From Pseudoduganella flava (GTDB taxonomy: Bacteria; Pseudomonadota; Gammaproteobacteria; Burkholderiales; Burkholderiaceae_D): 64,000 nucleotides of DNA. The stretch spans positions 1 through 64,000 of the forward strand of contig NZ_VLKW01000004.1 of the NCBI RefSeq assembly GCF_007830495.1, in the 5' to 3' direction. The position numbers and the translations under genes were made by a program. Shown one piece after another: positions 42,985 through 52,328 of this stretch (position 1 is its first letter; each line of letters starts with the position of its first letter). The notes beneath the pieces were generated by a model that did no database searches, was not told the origin of the DNA, and saw only the letters and a program-made list of their open reading frames with translations.

Positions 42985-43053
42985 CCGCGCTTTTTCCCTC
43001 CACCGCAAGGGCTGTTGGCGCCAGCCCACACGGCATTTGTCCTGCCGCAAGCT

Positions 43054-43077
43054 CCCGCGATGCAGCGTCATCGCGGG
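43054..43077. other. Perfect hairpin upstream of the chemoreceptor gene
   Basis: CCCGCGATG and CATCGCGGG form a 9-bp stem with a 6-nt loop (CAGCGT). It lies between the M49 peptidase and the chemoreceptor. No T run follows, so it may be a processing or regulatory hairpin rather than a simple terminator. Confidence 0.6.
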
Positions 43078-43146
43078 AATTTCCCGGTGATAACGTCTTC
43101 CCGTTTCCACGTTTCAATTCACGTGTTTTTCTTTCGGGGAGTGTGC

Positions 43147-44901
43147 ATGAACATCACCAACATCGGGACCCGGCTGGCGCTGGGCTTTGGCCTTGTCTTC
43201 CTGCTGCTGATCGCCGTGACGGCCAGCGGCGTCTACCGCGTCAACCAGATCGACGCGATCCTGATGCAGGTCTCCACCGGCCATAACGTGAAGCAGCGCT
43301 ATGCGATCAACTTGCGTGGCAACGTGCATGACCGGGCGATCGTGCTGCGCGACGTCGTGCTGGCTGCGGAACAAGGGCCCATCGGCGGCCAGCTCGACGC
43401 GCTGGCGAACGACTACGGCAAGTCGGCCAACCCGCTGGACGAGCTGCTGGCTTCCCGCGCCGACACGACGGCCGTCGAGCGCCAGGCCGTCGTCGCGATC
43501 AAGGATGCGGAAGGGAAGGCGCTGCCGCTGATCGCCAAGGTGGTCGCGCTGCGGCGGGCAAATGCGATGCCGGAGGCGACGGCGCTGCTGCAGCAGCAGG
43601 CTGTGCCCGCGCTGGACGCGTGGCTGAAGACGATCAGCAAGATGATCGACCTGCAGGAAACGGCCAGCAAGGCGCAGGCGCAGGCCGCCGAGGAGATGGC
43701 GCGCGGCTTCAGCCTGCTGATGGACATCCTGTGCGGCAGCGCGATCGCGCTCGGCATCTGCGCGGCCTGGCTGATCCACCGCGGCTTGCAAAAGCAGCTG
43801 GGTGGCGAGCCGCATTACGCGTCGACGATCGTTGCTGCGATCGCGGCCGGCAACCTTGCCGTCGACATCGACACGAAGCCGGGCGACGACAGCAGCCTGC
43901 TGCACGGCCTGCGCCGGATGCGCGACAGCCTCGTGACCATCGTCAGCCAGGTGCGGCAGGGTACCGACACGATTGCGACGAACTCGCGCGAGATCGCCGC
44001 GGGCAACCAGGACCTGTCGCAGCGCACCGAACTCCAGGCCGGCAATATCGAACAGACGGCATCGTCGATGGAAGAGCTGACGGGCACCGTCAAGCAGAAC
44101 TCCGACCATGCGCGGCAGGCCAACCAGCTGGCGCTGTCGGCCTCCGAGGTCGCGACGAAAGGCGGCACGGTGGTGGCCGAAGTCGTCAAGACGATGGCGT
44201 CGATCGACGCGTCGTCGAAGAAGATCGTCGACATCATCGGCGTCATCGACAGCATCGCCTTCCAGACCAATATCCTCGCGCTGAACGCGGCGGTCGAAGC
44301 GGCGCGCGCGGGCGAGCAGGGGCGCGGCTTCGCCGTCGTCGCCACCGAGGTGCGCAGCCTGGCACAGCGCTCGGCCGCCGCGGCGCGCGAGATCAAGGTG
44401 CTGATCGACGATTCCGTCGAGCGGGTCGACGTCGGTGCGCGCCTCGTCGACCAGGCTGGCGCGACGATGGCTGAGATCGTCGACAGCGTGCGGCGCGTCA
44501 CCGACATCATGGGCGAAATCTCGACGGCCAGCATGGAACAGACGACCGGCATCGAGCAGGTCAATTCCGCCATCGCCGAGATGGACGAGGTGGTGCAGCG
44601 CAATGCCGCGCTGGTCGAGCAGGCCGCGGCCGCAGCGTCGTCGCTGCAGGACGAAGCGGCACACCTGGCGGATGTGGTGGCCGTGTTCAAGCTGGCCGAG
44701 CCATTGGGCACCCCGGTGCAGCCGGCGAAGGTGGCAACCCTAGTGCCGATCGCGGCGGCCAAGGCGGCGCGACCGGCGAAGCCGGCCAGGTCGCCGGTAC
44801 CCGAACGCGCTGCCGCGGCGCCTGCGGAACCTTCCCGCCGGGCGGCGCGCAAGACCGTCAACGCGCGCATCCAGCCGGACGATGCGTGGGAAGAGTTTTG
44901 A
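43147..44901 (+). CDS. Methyl-accepting chemotaxis protein
   Basis: A 584-aa chemoreceptor. There is a transmembrane helix at about residues 8-31, then a periplasmic four-helix-type sensor ([32 protein letters not shown]), a second helix ([27 protein letters not shown]), HAMP-like and signalling domains. The hairpin tip reads [48 protein letters not shown]. It ends in WEEF, similar to the CheR/CheB-tethering pentapeptide (NWETF), suggesting full adaptation ability. GGGGAG precedes the start. No che genes are nearby. Ligand is unknown. Confidence 0.94.
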   Translation: MNITNIGTRLALGFGLVFLLLIAVTASGVYRVNQIDAILMQVSTGHNVKQRYAINLRGNVHDRAIVLRDVVLAAEQGPIGGQLDALANDYGKSANPLDELLASRADTTAVERQAVVAIKDAEGKALPLIAKVVALRRANAMPEATALLQQQAVPALDAWLKTISKMIDLQETASKAQAQAAEEMARGFSLLMDILCGSAIALGICAAWLIHRGLQKQLGGEPHYASTIVAAIAAGNLAVDIDTKPGDDSSLLHGLRRMRDSLVTIVSQVRQGTDTIATNSREIAAGNQDLSQRTELQAGNIEQTASSMEELTGTVKQNSDHARQANQLALSASEVATKGGTVVAEVVKTMASIDASSKKIVDIIGVIDSIAFQTNILALNAAVEAARAGEQGRGFAVVATEVRSLAQRSAAAAREIKVLIDDSVERVDVGARLVDQAGATMAEIVDSVRRVTDIMGEISTASMEQTTGIEQVNSAIAEMDEVVQRNAALVEQAAAAASSLQDEAAHLADVVAVFKLAEPLGTPVQPAKVATLVPIAAAKAARPAKPARSPVPERAAAAPAEPSRRAARKTVNARIQPDDAWEEF

Positions 44902-44923
44902 CGTTTCGCCTTTACCTAAAGGA

Positions 44924-44937
44924 AAAGTTGCAACTTT
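44924..44937. repeat. 14-bp perfect palindrome AAAGTTGCAACTTT
   Basis: It lies in the gap after the chemoreceptor stop, flanked by AAGGAAA on both sides. It could be a regulator site for the downstream metalloprotease gene. Confidence 0.5.
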
Positions 44938-45027
44938 CAGCAAGGAAAAATTTTGTAACAGCCGACCTGCGCCTGTAACAAATTGCCGAACGGCATGTAT
45001 AGTGATTCTTCCGCCAAGGAGCTCCTC

Positions 45028-45729
45028 ATGCCGAAGTTTTTCCCCACCCTGTTGATGTCTTTTGCAACCTGCGCAGCCGCGATGAACGCTTCCGCCGCCC
45101 AGCTCACGCCGACCGAAACGCGCTGGCTGAACGCGGCCACGCCCGTGCTGAACTACGCGAAAACGCTGAGCCTGCCGATCGACATCATCGTGCAGCCGCA
45201 GGCCGGCCCGAACGACGTGCCGTTCGCGATGGGCTTCGCCGACGGCCGCTGCAAGCTGGTGCTGTCGATGCGCGGCAACGCGAATGCGGAGACGATCCTG
45301 GCGGACGTGCCGGACGAACGGCGCGACGTGCTGATCGAGGCAATGACAGCGCACGAAGTGGGGCATTGCTGGCGCTATGCGCAGGGCAACTGGCATGCGC
45401 TGCCGGCCGGCTTCACGGAAGTGGGCGAGGAGTTTTCGGACAATCCGGAATTGCTGGCACTGTCGAAGCAGATGCGCGAGACGCGCCGCGAGGAAGGGTA
45501 TTCGGACCTCGTCGCGCTGGCGTGGACGCAGCACTACCATCCCGACCAGTACGGCCACGTGTACGGCTGGCTGCGCAAGGTGCGCGACGACCAGCCTGTC
45601 AGCCATGGCTCGCACGACACGCGCACCTGGCTGAACCTGGCCACGCGGGGCGACGTGTTCGGCCGCGCCGCTTCGCCGTTCGACCAGGCCGCCACATTGT
45701 GGAGCGCGGGCCTGCTCGTGCATGAGTAA
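45028..45729 (+). CDS. Small exported zinc-metalloprotease-like protein
   Basis: A 233-aa protein with a signal peptide (FFPTLLMSFATCAAAMNASAAQ) and the zinc motif HEVGHCW at residues 109-115 (His109, Glu110, His113). A third ligand may lie in GEEFSDNPE. The start at 45028 is set by AAGGAG six bases upstream. No precise family is recognised; it resembles short gluzincin-type proteins. It is preceded by a TATAGT -10-like element near 44998 and is followed by the BON-domain gene. Confidence 0.8.
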   Translation: MPKFFPTLLMSFATCAAAMNASAAQLTPTETRWLNAATPVLNYAKTLSLPIDIIVQPQAGPNDVPFAMGFADGRCKLVLSMRGNANAETILADVPDERRDVLIEAMTAHEVGHCWRYAQGNWHALPAGFTEVGEEFSDNPELLALSKQMRETRREEGYSDLVALAWTQHYHPDQYGHVYGWLRKVRDDQPVSHGSHDTRTWLNLATRGDVFGRAASPFDQAATLWSAGLLVHE

Positions 45730-45831
45730 CGTTTAAACAACGAAGTCCCCGACTGTGTACGGTCGCGCACAGAACATCCGCGCCCGGCAGCGTTTAATCG
45801 GTGGTGCCAACCATCCTTAAGGGGACTTACC

Positions 45832-46674
45832 ATGAAAAAAACAGCATTCCTCACGCTGGCCTTGGTCAGCGCATTCGCAGCAGCACAGAGTACCGACAAC
45901 AACGCGTACAAGGCAGCGCACGAGAAGGCGGAAGCGAACTACAAGGCCGCCAAGAAGCAATGCGACTCCATGAAGGGCAATGCCAAGGATGTATGCCAGG
46001 AGGAGGCCAAAGTCGCCCGCGCACAGGCGGACCGCGATGCGGTGGCGCAGTACAAGAATACCGGTAACGAACTGAACCGTGCCGAGCGCAAGCTGGCCGA
46101 CGCGAAGTACGACCTGGCCAAGGAGAAGTGCGACGACCTGTCGGGCGACGCGAAGGATTCCTGCCAGGCCCAGGCCCGCTCGATGAAGGCCAACGCGATG
46201 GCATCGACGACGGCCGACGGCCGCACCGGCGTGCTGGTCGATAACGCCAACCGCGGCACCGTTGCCGCCGGCGCCGCCGACATGCGCGACCGCACGGCAG
46301 CCGCCGCCGACCGCGCCGGTGACCGCACTGCCGCCGCGGCCGACCGCCTCGGCGACAAGACCGCCGCCGCCACCGCGAACGCACGCGACAAGGCATCCGA
46401 CATGGCACAGTCGGCGAAGGAAAAGACCTCCGACGCCACCGGCAGCGCCAAGGTCGCGATGTCCGACACGATGATCACGGCGAAGGTCAAGGCTGACATG
46501 GCCGCCGACAAGACCGTGAAAGCCACCGACGTGCACGTCGAGACGCAGCAAGGCGTCGTGATGCTGAGCGGCTTCGTGCCGTCGAAAGCGGAAGCCGACC
46601 GCGCCGTCGAATTGGCGAAAGGCGTGCAAGGCGTGACCGACGTGAAAAGCTCGATCCAGGTGAAGAGCAAGTAA
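45832..46674 (+). CDS. BON-domain exported protein with Ala/Asp-rich repeat region
   Basis: A 280-aa periplasmic protein. Signal peptide MKKTAFLTLALVSAFAAAQS; residues 20-120 are Lys/Glu/Ala-rich helix with Cys pairs (KKQCDSMKGNAKDVCQEEAK and EKCDDLSGDAKDSCQAQAR). Residues 145-195 repeat DRTAAAADRxGDKTAAA. The C-terminal 70 residues form a BON/OsmY domain (MITAKVKADMAADKTVKATDVHVETQQGVVMLSGFVPSKAEADRAVELAKGVQGVTDVKSSIQV). BON proteins protect envelopes under osmotic or other stress. AAGGGGA precedes the start, and a terminator follows. Confidence 0.9.
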   Translation: MKKTAFLTLALVSAFAAAQSTDNNAYKAAHEKAEANYKAAKKQCDSMKGNAKDVCQEEAKVARAQADRDAVAQYKNTGNELNRAERKLADAKYDLAKEKCDDLSGDAKDSCQAQARSMKANAMASTTADGRTGVLVDNANRGTVAAGAADMRDRTAAAADRAGDRTAAAADRLGDKTAAATANARDKASDMAQSAKEKTSDATGSAKVAMSDTMITAKVKADMAADKTVKATDVHVETQQGVVMLSGFVPSKAEADRAVELAKGVQGVTDVKSSIQVKSK

Positions 46675-46694
46675 CGTCCGCCCGCCACGGCACC

Positions 46695-46720
46695 AAACCC
46701 GCCTCGTGCGGGTTTTTTTT
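46695..46720 (+). terminator. Rho-independent terminator of the BON-domain gene
   Basis: AAACCCGC pairs with GCGGGTTT around CTCGT and is followed by T residues, 20 bp after the stop. Confidence 0.92.
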
Positions 46721-46726
46721 GGTCGC

Positions 46727-46993
46727 TTTACAACAGGGGACTGTCCCTCGATTTTGGAAACATTTCCTGAATCGAGGGACAGTCCCTCAATTTTGGAAAC
46801 ATCCGCGATACCGCCCGTGCCAAGGGCTACGAGCGTGTATCCGACGATCGCAAGCACGTGTAGAGCCTGGCTCGGCCGGTCGTTTTCGGTTGTTTTACAA
46901 CAGGGGACTGTCCCTCGATTTTGGAAATATTTCCTGGATCGAGGGACAGTCCCCAAATTTTGGAAATGTTTCCCAAAATCGGGGTCTGACCCC
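46727..46993. repeat. Cluster B of GGGACTGTCCC / GGAAATATTTCC / GGGGTCTGACCCC repeats
   Basis: Two long units share 34 identical bases (46727-46760 and 46894-46927, offset 167). Each has a 16-bp inverted repeat, GGGACTGTCCCTCGAT against ATCGAGGGACAGTCCC (46737-46752/46771-46786 and 46904-46919/46938-46953). The loop is a GGAAAYATTTCC palindrome (46756-46767 and 46923-46934). A GGAAATGTTTCC (46962-46973) and a GGGGTCTGACCCC (46981-46993) follow, joining this family to the repeats at 3618, 6782 and 39483. No gene is supported in the gap. Confidence 0.87.
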
Positions 46994-47081
46994 GAATCTG
47001 GGAAATGTGCTGTAGACGATGTCATCATCCCGTCAAATTGCCGTGTGAACATGCCGCCTTTCTTTCGAGCTGGAGTGTTGC

Positions 47082-49226
47082 ATGCAATTTCGACCGTACG
47101 GCGCCTTGCTGGCGCTGGCCTTGCTGGCTGCCTGCGGCAGCGATAACGACGACCCGCTGCCGCCGCAGACCGTGCCGGAAACACCTGCGGCGATGCCTGC
47201 CGTGGCGTTCATGACGGACGTCCACTTCGAGAACGTCTACGGCGACTTCAAGAGCAGCCAGTTCGCCGGCATTCCGACCAAGGACGGCAAGAACGCGACG
47301 ATCCGCACGATGTACGCGCAGCTCACGTCGACGCGCCTCTTCAACGAGAACTACTTCGCGTTCCGCGCCGCGCTCGACGACGCCTACGCGAAGGGCATCC
47401 GCTACGTGGCGCTGCCGGGCGATTACTCGGACGACGCGCAGCCGATCAACGTCAACGGCATCGCCGCGATCCTGCAGGAGTACCAGGCCAAGGGCATGCG
47501 CTTCTTCATGGCGCCGGGTAACCACGATCCGAACGAGCCGTACGACGACCTGGAAGCGGGCAAGAACGACTTCCTGACGAAGGACGGCAAGGAACAGAAG
47601 GTCTACGCGACGGGCAACGCGGCCTGCAAGAACAAGGACGCCAGCGTCGTCTGCACCGACGAACTGATGGAGCAGGGCTACGAGAAGCTGCTGACCAAGC
47701 TGGCCGACCACGGCTTCATGCCGAACAAGGCCGACGTGTACTGGGAGACCCCGTTCAGCAAATACGCCGGCCAGTACAACGTCGATGACGCCACCAAGCA
47801 AGCGGCTCTGGCGAACCGCCAGTACGAGATCTGCGCGGAAGGCGAGGGCGGCGCGTACAAGGCGGCCGGCGAAGCGAAGCTGGGCAAGGCGTACACGAAG
47901 TGCACGTCGGTGATCGATTCGAGCTACCTCGTCGAACCCGTGAAAGGCCTGTGGCTGCTGGCGATCGACGCCAATGTGTTCGTGCCGAACGCGAACTTCG
48001 ACGCGGCCAATCCGAAGAACTTCAAGGGCTTCGACGGCGCGGGCAACGCGGGCTGGAACAAGGTACTGACGCACAAGAAGCACGTGATCGACTGGATCAA
48101 GTCCGTCAACGAACGCGCCAAGGCGCAGGGCAAGCAGCTGATCGCGTTCTCGCACTACCCGACGATGGACTTCTACGCGAACCAGACCAACGCGATGAAG
48201 GCCGTGTTCAAGCCGGGCGCGTTCCAGACCGCACGCGTGCCGGAAACGGCAACGACGGCTGCCGTCGCGGCAACCGGACTGCCGATCCACGTGGGCGGCC
48301 ACATGCACTTCAACGGCACCAACGATTACACGGACGCCGCCGGCAATTTCCTCGTCAACGTGCAGTCGCCGTCGCTCGCGGTGTACGGCGCGTCGTACAA
48401 GATCGTCACGTACAAGGACAAGGACACGATCGACGTGCAGACCGTCGCACTGAACAGCGTACCGCGCTATAACGAACTGTTCCCTTACTACCAGACGGAG
48501 TACGACTACCTGCAAGGCAGCACCGCCAGCGCGGACGTCGCCAAGCGCTGGAACCGCGCCGTGCTCGATACGAAGTCGTATGGCGAGTTCACGCGCTACT
48601 ACTTCGGCGAGCTGTCGCGCCTGCGCTTCATGGACGAGTACTGGCCGTGCGAGATGAAGGAAGCGGCGATGAACCTGGATGCGCGCCAGATGCTGATCCT
48701 GTCGCAGCTGCAGACGAAGGTCACGCTGGCCCAGCTGAAGGACGTGCCGGACGTGCTGCCGCTCACCGCGACCTGCGCGGCGAAGGGCACGGCGGGCACG
48801 GACACCGTCGCCGCCACGCAGCTGGCTGCCGACTGGCAGGAAGCCACCGCAAAGGCCGAGAAGCTCGCCAGTGCCGCCGGCCTGAGCCTGGCGTCGTTCG
48901 CGAAGATCACGCCGTACGAGTTCTATGGTGACTTCCACCGCACCGTGTATGCGGGCGAGCTGGCGTTGCGCGACATGGGCGCGGAGCGCGTCAGCCAGTA
49001 CAAGGTGTTGATGGGTGCCTTCCCCGTATCGCCCGCGGCGATCGCGCTGTCCGGCACCCAGCTGTCCGACCAGAACCCCGTGCACGTGGCGTTCCAGAAC
49101 CAGTTCAAGCAGGTGTTCGCGATCTTCAAGGGCCTCGGCTCCGCGAAGCCTTCCGAGCACTTCACGATCGACCTGAAGGGCAAGAAGGTCACGAACGCGA
49201 ACAGCGCGGCACTCAGCTTCAACTGA
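47082..49226 (+). CDS. Calcineurin-like metallophosphoesterase lipoprotein
   Basis: A 714-aa exported phosphoesterase. Lipoprotein signal MQFRPYGALLALALLAAC (Cys18). Two-metal site motifs occur in order: MTDVHF, GDYSDD, GNHDPNEPYDD, SHYPT and GGHMHFNG. The C-terminal 250 residues are an additional helical domain with no recognised family. GGAG precedes the start. It is likely to act on phosphate esters or nucleotides in the periplasm or at the outer membrane. It follows repeat cluster B and appears monocistronic. Confidence 0.9.
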   Translation: MQFRPYGALLALALLAACGSDNDDPLPPQTVPETPAAMPAVAFMTDVHFENVYGDFKSSQFAGIPTKDGKNATIRTMYAQLTSTRLFNENYFAFRAALDDAYAKGIRYVALPGDYSDDAQPINVNGIAAILQEYQAKGMRFFMAPGNHDPNEPYDDLEAGKNDFLTKDGKEQKVYATGNAACKNKDASVVCTDELMEQGYEKLLTKLADHGFMPNKADVYWETPFSKYAGQYNVDDATKQAALANRQYEICAEGEGGAYKAAGEAKLGKAYTKCTSVIDSSYLVEPVKGLWLLAIDANVFVPNANFDAANPKNFKGFDGAGNAGWNKVLTHKKHVIDWIKSVNERAKAQGKQLIAFSHYPTMDFYANQTNAMKAVFKPGAFQTARVPETATTAAVAATGLPIHVGGHMHFNGTNDYTDAAGNFLVNVQSPSLAVYGASYKIVTYKDKDTIDVQTVALNSVPRYNELFPYYQTEYDYLQGSTASADVAKRWNRAVLDTKSYGEFTRYYFGELSRLRFMDEYWPCEMKEAAMNLDARQMLILSQLQTKVTLAQLKDVPDVLPLTATCAAKGTAGTDTVAATQLAADWQEATAKAEKLASAAGLSLASFAKITPYEFYGDFHRTVYAGELALRDMGAERVSQYKVLMGAFPVSPAAIALSGTQLSDQNPVHVAFQNQFKQVFAIFKGLGSAKPSEHFTIDLKGKKVTNANSAALSFN

Positions 49227-49282
49227 CGGCCGCTGCATCGATCCCAGCCGCGTTCTATACTGACGCGGCAAAGGAGGATGCG

Positions 49283-50155
49283 ATGAGCGACGACGTGTTG
49301 AATGAGGTGAAGCGGGTGGCGGCATTCTGCGCCGCCGAAGCGGCCGGCGGCAATCCCGCCGGCGTGTGGATCGGTGCGGCCCTGCCGGCCGAAGCGGTGA
49401 TGCAGGCCATGGCCGCCGACGTAGGCTATTCGGAGACGGTCTTCGCCGCACCAAGCGGCACCGGCTGGCGCGTGCGCTACTTCTCGCCCGAGTCCGAGGT
49501 GCCGTTCTGCGGCCACGCGACGATCGCGCTGGGCGCCGTGCTGGCGCTTGAACGAGGTCCTGCCACCTATGCCCTGCAAACCAACCACGCCCAGGTGACG
49601 GTAACCGGCACCGTTGAAGCCGGCCGCCTTGCCGCCAGCCTCGTCTCCCCGCCCGCATCGGGCACGGCGGCACCGCCGGCACTCGTCGACGAGGCGCTGG
49701 CGCTGTTCGGCTACACCCGCGCCGACCTCGATCAACGCATCCCGCCCGCGCTGGCCAACGGCGGCGCCGGCCATCTGATCCTGGCCCTGAACTCCCGCCA
49801 GGCGCTGGCCGCGATGCGCTACGACCTGGACGCCGGCCGCACGCTGATGCGGCGCGAAGGCTGGGCAACGATCGCGCTGGTGCATGCCGAATCGCCGCAG
49901 CGCTTCCATGCCCGTAATCCTTTTGCCTCCGGTGGCGTGTACGAAGACCCGGCCACCGGTGCCGCCGCCGCGGCGCTGGCGGGCTACCTGCGGGATATCG
50001 GCTACATGCGCGACCGGCCGTTTGATGCCATCGACATCGTGCAGGGCGAGGACATGGGTATACCTTGCCATCTGCACGCGCAGGCGCTGCCGGGGCAGGG
50101 CAGCCCCGTGCGGGTGTCGGGCACGGCCCGGCTGATCGCGCCAGGCGCCGGATGA
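49283..50155 (+). CDS. PhzF-family isomerase-like protein
   Basis: A 290-aa protein of the PhzF/diaminopimelate-epimerase fold. Signals: AAGGNPAGVWIG at the N-terminus, the catalytic Glu in VGYSETVFA, the repeat FSPESEVPFCGHATIA, and NPFASGGVYEDPATGAAAAALAGYL in the second half. PhzF isomerises a phenazine precursor, but most homologues have unknown substrates, and no phz genes are present here. AAAGGAGG precedes the start. The stop overlaps the AraC start (ATGA at 50152-50155), so the two are coupled. Confidence 0.92.
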   Translation: MSDDVLNEVKRVAAFCAAEAAGGNPAGVWIGAALPAEAVMQAMAADVGYSETVFAAPSGTGWRVRYFSPESEVPFCGHATIALGAVLALERGPATYALQTNHAQVTVTGTVEAGRLAASLVSPPASGTAAPPALVDEALALFGYTRADLDQRIPPALANGGAGHLILALNSRQALAAMRYDLDAGRTLMRREGWATIALVHAESPQRFHARNPFASGGVYEDPATGAAAAALAGYLRDIGYMRDRPFDAIDIVQGEDMGIPCHLHAQALPGQGSPVRVSGTARLIAPGAG

Positions 50156-50979
50156 CCCGTGCCGTGCGCGGCGCCGGCTTCACGATCCGCGCGGCCAGCT
50201 GGGCGGGCGTGACCGCCGTCGACGCCTGCTCGGACAAGGCCTTTCCCCGTCACAGCCATGCCGAATACGGTATCGGCGTGATCCTGCGCGGCGCGCAGCG
50301 TTCGGCCAGTGCGCGCGGCAACGTCGATGCCTGCGCCGGAGACGTCATCATGGTCAACCCCGGCGAAGTGCACGACGGCGCGCCGCTGGGCACGCAGGAC
50401 CGGGCCTGGTCGATGCTCTATCTTCCCGCCGCGGTGATCGCGCAAGCGGTCGCGGACCTGGGCGGCACTGCGCGTGGCGAGCTGGCCCCTGTCGTGCGCG
50501 ACGACCGCGCGGCCGTCCTGTTCAAACGCCTGCACCGGGCGGCGCTGTGCGACCGCACCGCGTTGTTGGCCTGGGAGGAGGCCCTGCTGGCGCTGTTGTC
50601 GCAAGTGTCGGACGGTCTGTCGCCGGCCCAGGGCCGAGTGACGCCTGGCGTACAGCGCGCGCGGCAGATGCTGGACGACGACCCCGCCGGTGCGTGGTCG
50701 CTGGCCGACCTGGCGGCAGCCTGCGGCATCGACCGGTTCCAGCTCGTGCGCGCCTTTGCGCGCGCGACGGGATTGACGCCGCACGCCTACCTGATGCAGC
50801 GGCGCGTGGACATGGCGTGCGCGTTGCTGGGACGTGGAATGCCGCTGGCCGACGCCGCGCTGGCGAGCGGCTTTGCCGACCAGAGTCACATGACCCGCGT
50901 CTTCACGGCCAGGTACGGCATCACGCCCGGTCAGTACCGGCAAGCGGTTGCCGGGCGCGCAATTTCATTCAAGACCTAG
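50152..50979 (+). CDS. AraC-family transcriptional regulator
   Basis: A 275-aa regulator with an N-terminal cupin-like sensor (FPRHSHAEYGIGVILRGAQRS, DVIMVNPGEVHDGAPLG) and a C-terminal double HTH (WSLADLAAACGIDRFQLVRAFARATGLTPHAYLMQRRVDMAC; LADAALASGFADQSHMTRVFTARYGITPGQYRQ). Its start overlaps the phzF-like stop. Many such regulators activate the neighbouring DMT exporter; here a DMT transporter follows 51 bp on, so an export/response module is likely. Confidence 0.93.
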   Translation: MTRAVRGAGFTIRAASWAGVTAVDACSDKAFPRHSHAEYGIGVILRGAQRSASARGNVDACAGDVIMVNPGEVHDGAPLGTQDRAWSMLYLPAAVIAQAVADLGGTARGELAPVVRDDRAAVLFKRLHRAALCDRTALLAWEEALLALLSQVSDGLSPAQGRVTPGVQRARQMLDDDPAGAWSLADLAAACGIDRFQLVRAFARATGLTPHAYLMQRRVDMACALLGRGMPLADAALASGFADQSHMTRVFTARYGITPGQYRQAVAGRAISFKT

Positions 50980-51030
50980 CGGGACCGGCGCATCACACTG
51001 CCTCCTCGTCGTCACTCGCAAGGAACCCAC

Positions 51031-51936
51031 ATGTCACGCACAACACTCGGCTACCTGTACCTCGCCCTGTCGATGATCACCGTCGGCAGCGCCGTCGTCG
51101 CCAGCAAGATCGTCGCGGCTTCGCTGCCGCCATTCACCGCCACCGCGCTGCGCTATGCGCTGGCACTGCCGTGCTTCCTGCTGCTGATGCGCTGGCGCGG
51201 CGTGTCCTGGCCGGCGCTGCCGCGGCGCGACTGGCTGTTGCTTGTCCTGCAGGCTGGCGCCGGGGCGATCGGCTATACGGCGCTGCTGATGGCGGGCTTG
51301 CGCCTCGCGTCGGCCGGCGATGCGGCAATCATCGTCGGCATGCTGCCGCTCGTGGCGGCGCTGTTCGCCGTGCTGGCGCTGGGCGAACGGCCCGGGGCGA
51401 AGCTGTGGCTCGCGCTGACCGCCGCGGCGGCCGGTGTGGCGCTGGCCACGGTGGAAGGCGGCGCCGATGCCGGCTCGTGGCTCGGCAATGCGCTGGTGCT
51501 GGGCGCCGTCGTCTGCGAAAGCCTGTTCATCCTGCTGAACCGGAAGATGACGACGCCCGTGTCGCCATTGGCGCTGTCCGTGCTGATGACGGTCATCGGC
51601 TTTGCGTTGTCGGCGGTGGCCGCGCTGTTCGAGGCGCCATGGCAGCTGGCCTACGAGCGCCGGGCCATGCAGGCCGTGGCGTACTACGCGCTGGTGCCCA
51701 CGGTGGCCGGTTACCTGCTGTGGTATGCGGGCGCGCAACGGGTGCCCGCTTCCGAAGCGTCGCTGATGACGGCCGTGGCGCCGGTCGCGGCGCTGGCATT
51801 GGCTGCGCTGGTGCTGGGCGAACCCGTCACGGCCAGCCAGGTCGCCGGTGCCGCCTGCGTGCTGGGTGCGGTGCTGGCGTTCGGCCTGGCGGGCCGCCGG
51901 CTCAATGCCCGGTCGTCTTCGAGAACAGCTGCATGA
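51031..51936 (+). CDS. EamA-type DMT transporter
   Basis: A 301-aa inner-membrane protein with ten hydrophobic segments in two EamA repeats (YLYLALSMITVGSAVVASKIV...; VLMTVIGFALSAVAALFE, VPASEASLMTAVAPVAALALAALVLGEP). Such proteins export amino acids or metabolites. AAGGAAC lies before the start. It is the third plus-strand gene after phzF-like and araC, probably in the same operon. Its last 35 bp overlap the convergent SMR gene. Confidence 0.92.
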   Translation: MSRTTLGYLYLALSMITVGSAVVASKIVAASLPPFTATALRYALALPCFLLLMRWRGVSWPALPRRDWLLLVLQAGAGAIGYTALLMAGLRLASAGDAAIIVGMLPLVAALFAVLALGERPGAKLWLALTAAAAGVALATVEGGADAGSWLGNALVLGAVVCESLFILLNRKMTTPVSPLALSVLMTVIGFALSAVAALFEAPWQLAYERRAMQAVAYYALVPTVAGYLLWYAGAQRVPASEASLMTAVAPVAALALAALVLGEPVTASQVAGAACVLGAVLAFGLAGRRLNARSSSRTAA

Positions 51937-52231
51937 CGAGGACGCCGGCAACGATCAGGCCGATGCCGATCAGCGCCGGCGCGTCCAGCCGCTGGCGGTA
52001 CAGGAACCAGCCGGCCAGCGTGATCAGCACGATGCCGGCGCCGGACCAGATCGCGTACACGACGCCCATCGGGATCGTGCGCAGCGTCTGCGCCAGCATG
52101 TAGAACGCCACGCCGTAGCCGGCCACCACGAGTGCGGACGGCAGCGGGCGCGTGAAGCCCTCGGACGCTTTCAGCGCGGTCGTTGCGATCACTTCGGCCA
52201 CGATGGCGATCGCCAGGAATAACCAATTCAT
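51902..52231 (-). CDS. SMR-family small multidrug exporter (EmrE-like)
   Basis: A 109-aa four-helix transporter. The N-terminus MNWLFLAIAIVAEVIATTALKASEGF contains the essential Glu14 of EmrE-like proteins, and YAIWSGAGIVLITLAGWFLY and LIGIGLIVAGVLVMQLFS match the later helices. It works as an antiparallel dimer exchanging cations for protons. AAAGGAGCAGTA precedes the start. Its 3' end overlaps the DMT gene by 35 bp in convergent orientation. Confidence 0.94.
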   Translation of the reverse strand: MNWLFLAIAIVAEVIATTALKASEGFTRPLPSALVVAGYGVAFYMLAQTLRTIPMGVVYAIWSGAGIVLITLAGWFLYRQRLDAPALIGIGLIVAGVLVMQLFSKTTGH

Positions 52232-52328
52232 TACTGCTCCTTTATCGAGGCGCGCACTGTAACAGATGGCACGCCCTGCCTGCAGCGACCGCGGGGACTC
52301 GACGGCGACCGTCGGATCGGCCGCCCGA

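Noticed and set aside
46706..47015. Open frames in repeat cluster B (for example 46706-47146 and 46719-47015)
   Set aside because: Same cause as in cluster A: repeat-derived translations with no ribosome site or family resemblance.
50152..52231. Phenazine biosynthesis locus suggested by the PhzF-like gene
   Set aside because: No other phz genes are present; PhzF-fold proteins are widespread with unrelated roles.
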